Below are positions 6,247-6,430 of a stretch of DNA of 6,430 nucleotides, one piece after another; within the stretch, counting starts at the first letter, position 1, and the number at the start of each line of letters is the position of its first letter. Source of the stretch: Candidatus Cloacimonadota bacterium (GTDB taxonomy: Bacteria; Cloacimonadota; Cloacimonadia; JGIOTU-2). Position numbers and translations under genes: made by a program. Below the pieces are notes generated by a model that saw only the letters and a program-made list of their open reading frames with translations, ran no database searches and had not been told where the DNA came from. The stretch is from positions 1 through 6,430 of the forward strand of contig DRBZ01000094.1 in the NCBI GenBank assembly GCA_011043895.1, in the 5' to 3' direction.

Positions 6247-6383
6247 AAAAAAAATCTAGATGCACCTTCATTATTTTTCTGCTGCTGATACCCTCTCTGT
6301 GTTTTACACTCCTATCAAATTCCATAAGAAACTTGAAATCCCTCCAGGGCTTTACCAATAAAGGTAAAAAAAATAATCAATAA
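6243..6383 (+). CDS. 46-residue ORF with signal-peptide-like N-terminus; candidate leader peptide
   Basis: ATG 6243 overlaps the pyruvate kinase stop (ATGA), and TAA is at 6381-6383. The peptide starts MKKKSRCTFIIFLLLIPSLC: a basic n-region, a hydrophobic core of about 12 residues, then a polar tail rich in S, N, K and Q with no family I recognise. The Cys at residue 20 is not in a proper lipobox (SLC rather than A/S-G/A-C). There is no clear SD of its own, so initiation would be by coupling to pyruvate kinase. Codons 33-36 form one arm of a hairpin that covers the SD of the gene at 6403. The ORF may thus act in cis as a leader rather than make a useful product. Alternatives are a small exported protein, the remnant of a larger secreted protein, or a chance ORF. 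Confidence 0.45.
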   Translation: MKKKSRCTFIIFLLLIPSLCFTLLSNSIRNLKSLQGFTNKGKKNNQ

Positions 6384-6395
6384 TCACCTGGAGGG
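6340..6395 (+). promoter_or_regulatory. Hairpin sequestering the Shine-Dalgarno of the downstream gene
   Basis: CCCTCCAGG (6340-6348) and CCTGGAGGG (6387-6395) are perfect 9-bp complements, mostly G-C, around a 38-nt loop. The whole SD, GGAGGG (6390-6395), pairs with CCCTCC (6340-6345). A smaller hairpin, TTTACC (6351-6356) with GGTAAA (6363-6368), nests in the loop. No T run follows on either strand, so it is not a terminator. The left arm is inside the small ORF, so a ribosome there would open the stem. This suggests leader-peptide control or strict translational coupling of the 6403 gene. Confidence 0.5.
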
Positions 6396-6402
6396 TGAAG
6401 AA

Positions 6403-6430
6403 ATGCAGAAGAATAGAATAAATAATGTCA
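6403..6430 (+). CDS. Start of an unidentified gene, cut by the window edge
   Basis: ATG 6403 follows GGAGGG (6390-6395) with 7 nt spacing, an excellent ribosome site. The frame reads MQKNRINNV to the end of the window. Nine residues are too few to identify a product. It lies 19 nt after the stop of the 46-codon ORF and is likely co-transcribed with it and with pyruvate kinase. Its SD is in the stem described at 6340-6395. Confidence 0.5.

Noticed and set aside
6340..6395. The 9-bp hairpin as a rho-independent terminator of pyruvate kinase
   Set aside because: The loop is 38 nt and neither strand has a T run after the stem; the right arm is instead the SD of the next gene.

Overview
The window is AT-rich bacterial DNA (about 40% GC by eye). 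Its genes are compact and all lie on the + strand, several with clear Shine-Dalgarno (SD) sites. The gene content suggests a bacterium that breaks down basic amino acids and runs glycolysis. An uncultured amino-acid-fermenting anaerobe of the Cloacimonadota or wider FCB type would fit, but that is a weak inference; no marker gene here fixes the taxonomy.

Left edge (1-122): the last 29 codons of an IS256-family (mutator-type) transposase, followed by the element's right terminal inverted repeat. The insertion sequence therefore ends about 110 bp upstream of the first metabolic gene. Positions 123-232 hold the probable promoter region and a strong SD.

Centre (233-4128): a tight three-gene operon. 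It encodes ornithine aminotransferase, then lysine-ketoglutarate reductase, then saccharopine dehydrogenase (L-glutamate-forming). Spacing is 3 nt and then a 4-nt ATGA overlap. The last two are separate-gene versions of the two halves of the animal/plant bifunctional enzyme AASS (LKR/SDH), in the same order. Together the three proteins move the side-chain amino groups of ornithine and lysine onto 2-oxoglutarate. The products are glutamate plus two homologous semialdehydes, glutamate-5-semialdehyde and 2-aminoadipate-6-semialdehyde. No dehydrogenase for these semialdehydes lies in the window.

Right part (4129-6430): a VirK-like small secreted-protein gene follows whose reading frame is broken twice, once in a T8 run inside the signal peptide and once just before the C-terminus. 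It is either a decaying pseudogene or a phase-variable gene. Next is an intact pyruvate kinase. Overlapping its stop codon by ATGA is a 46-codon ORF with a signal-peptide-like N-terminus. The 3' part of that ORF carries a perfect anti-SD arm (CCCTCCAGG) able to sequester the SD (GGAGGG) of the next gene, which begins at 6403 and runs off the window. This layout resembles leader-peptide or translational-coupling control and is the least explained feature here. I saw no tRNA, rRNA, CRISPR array or prophage genes.
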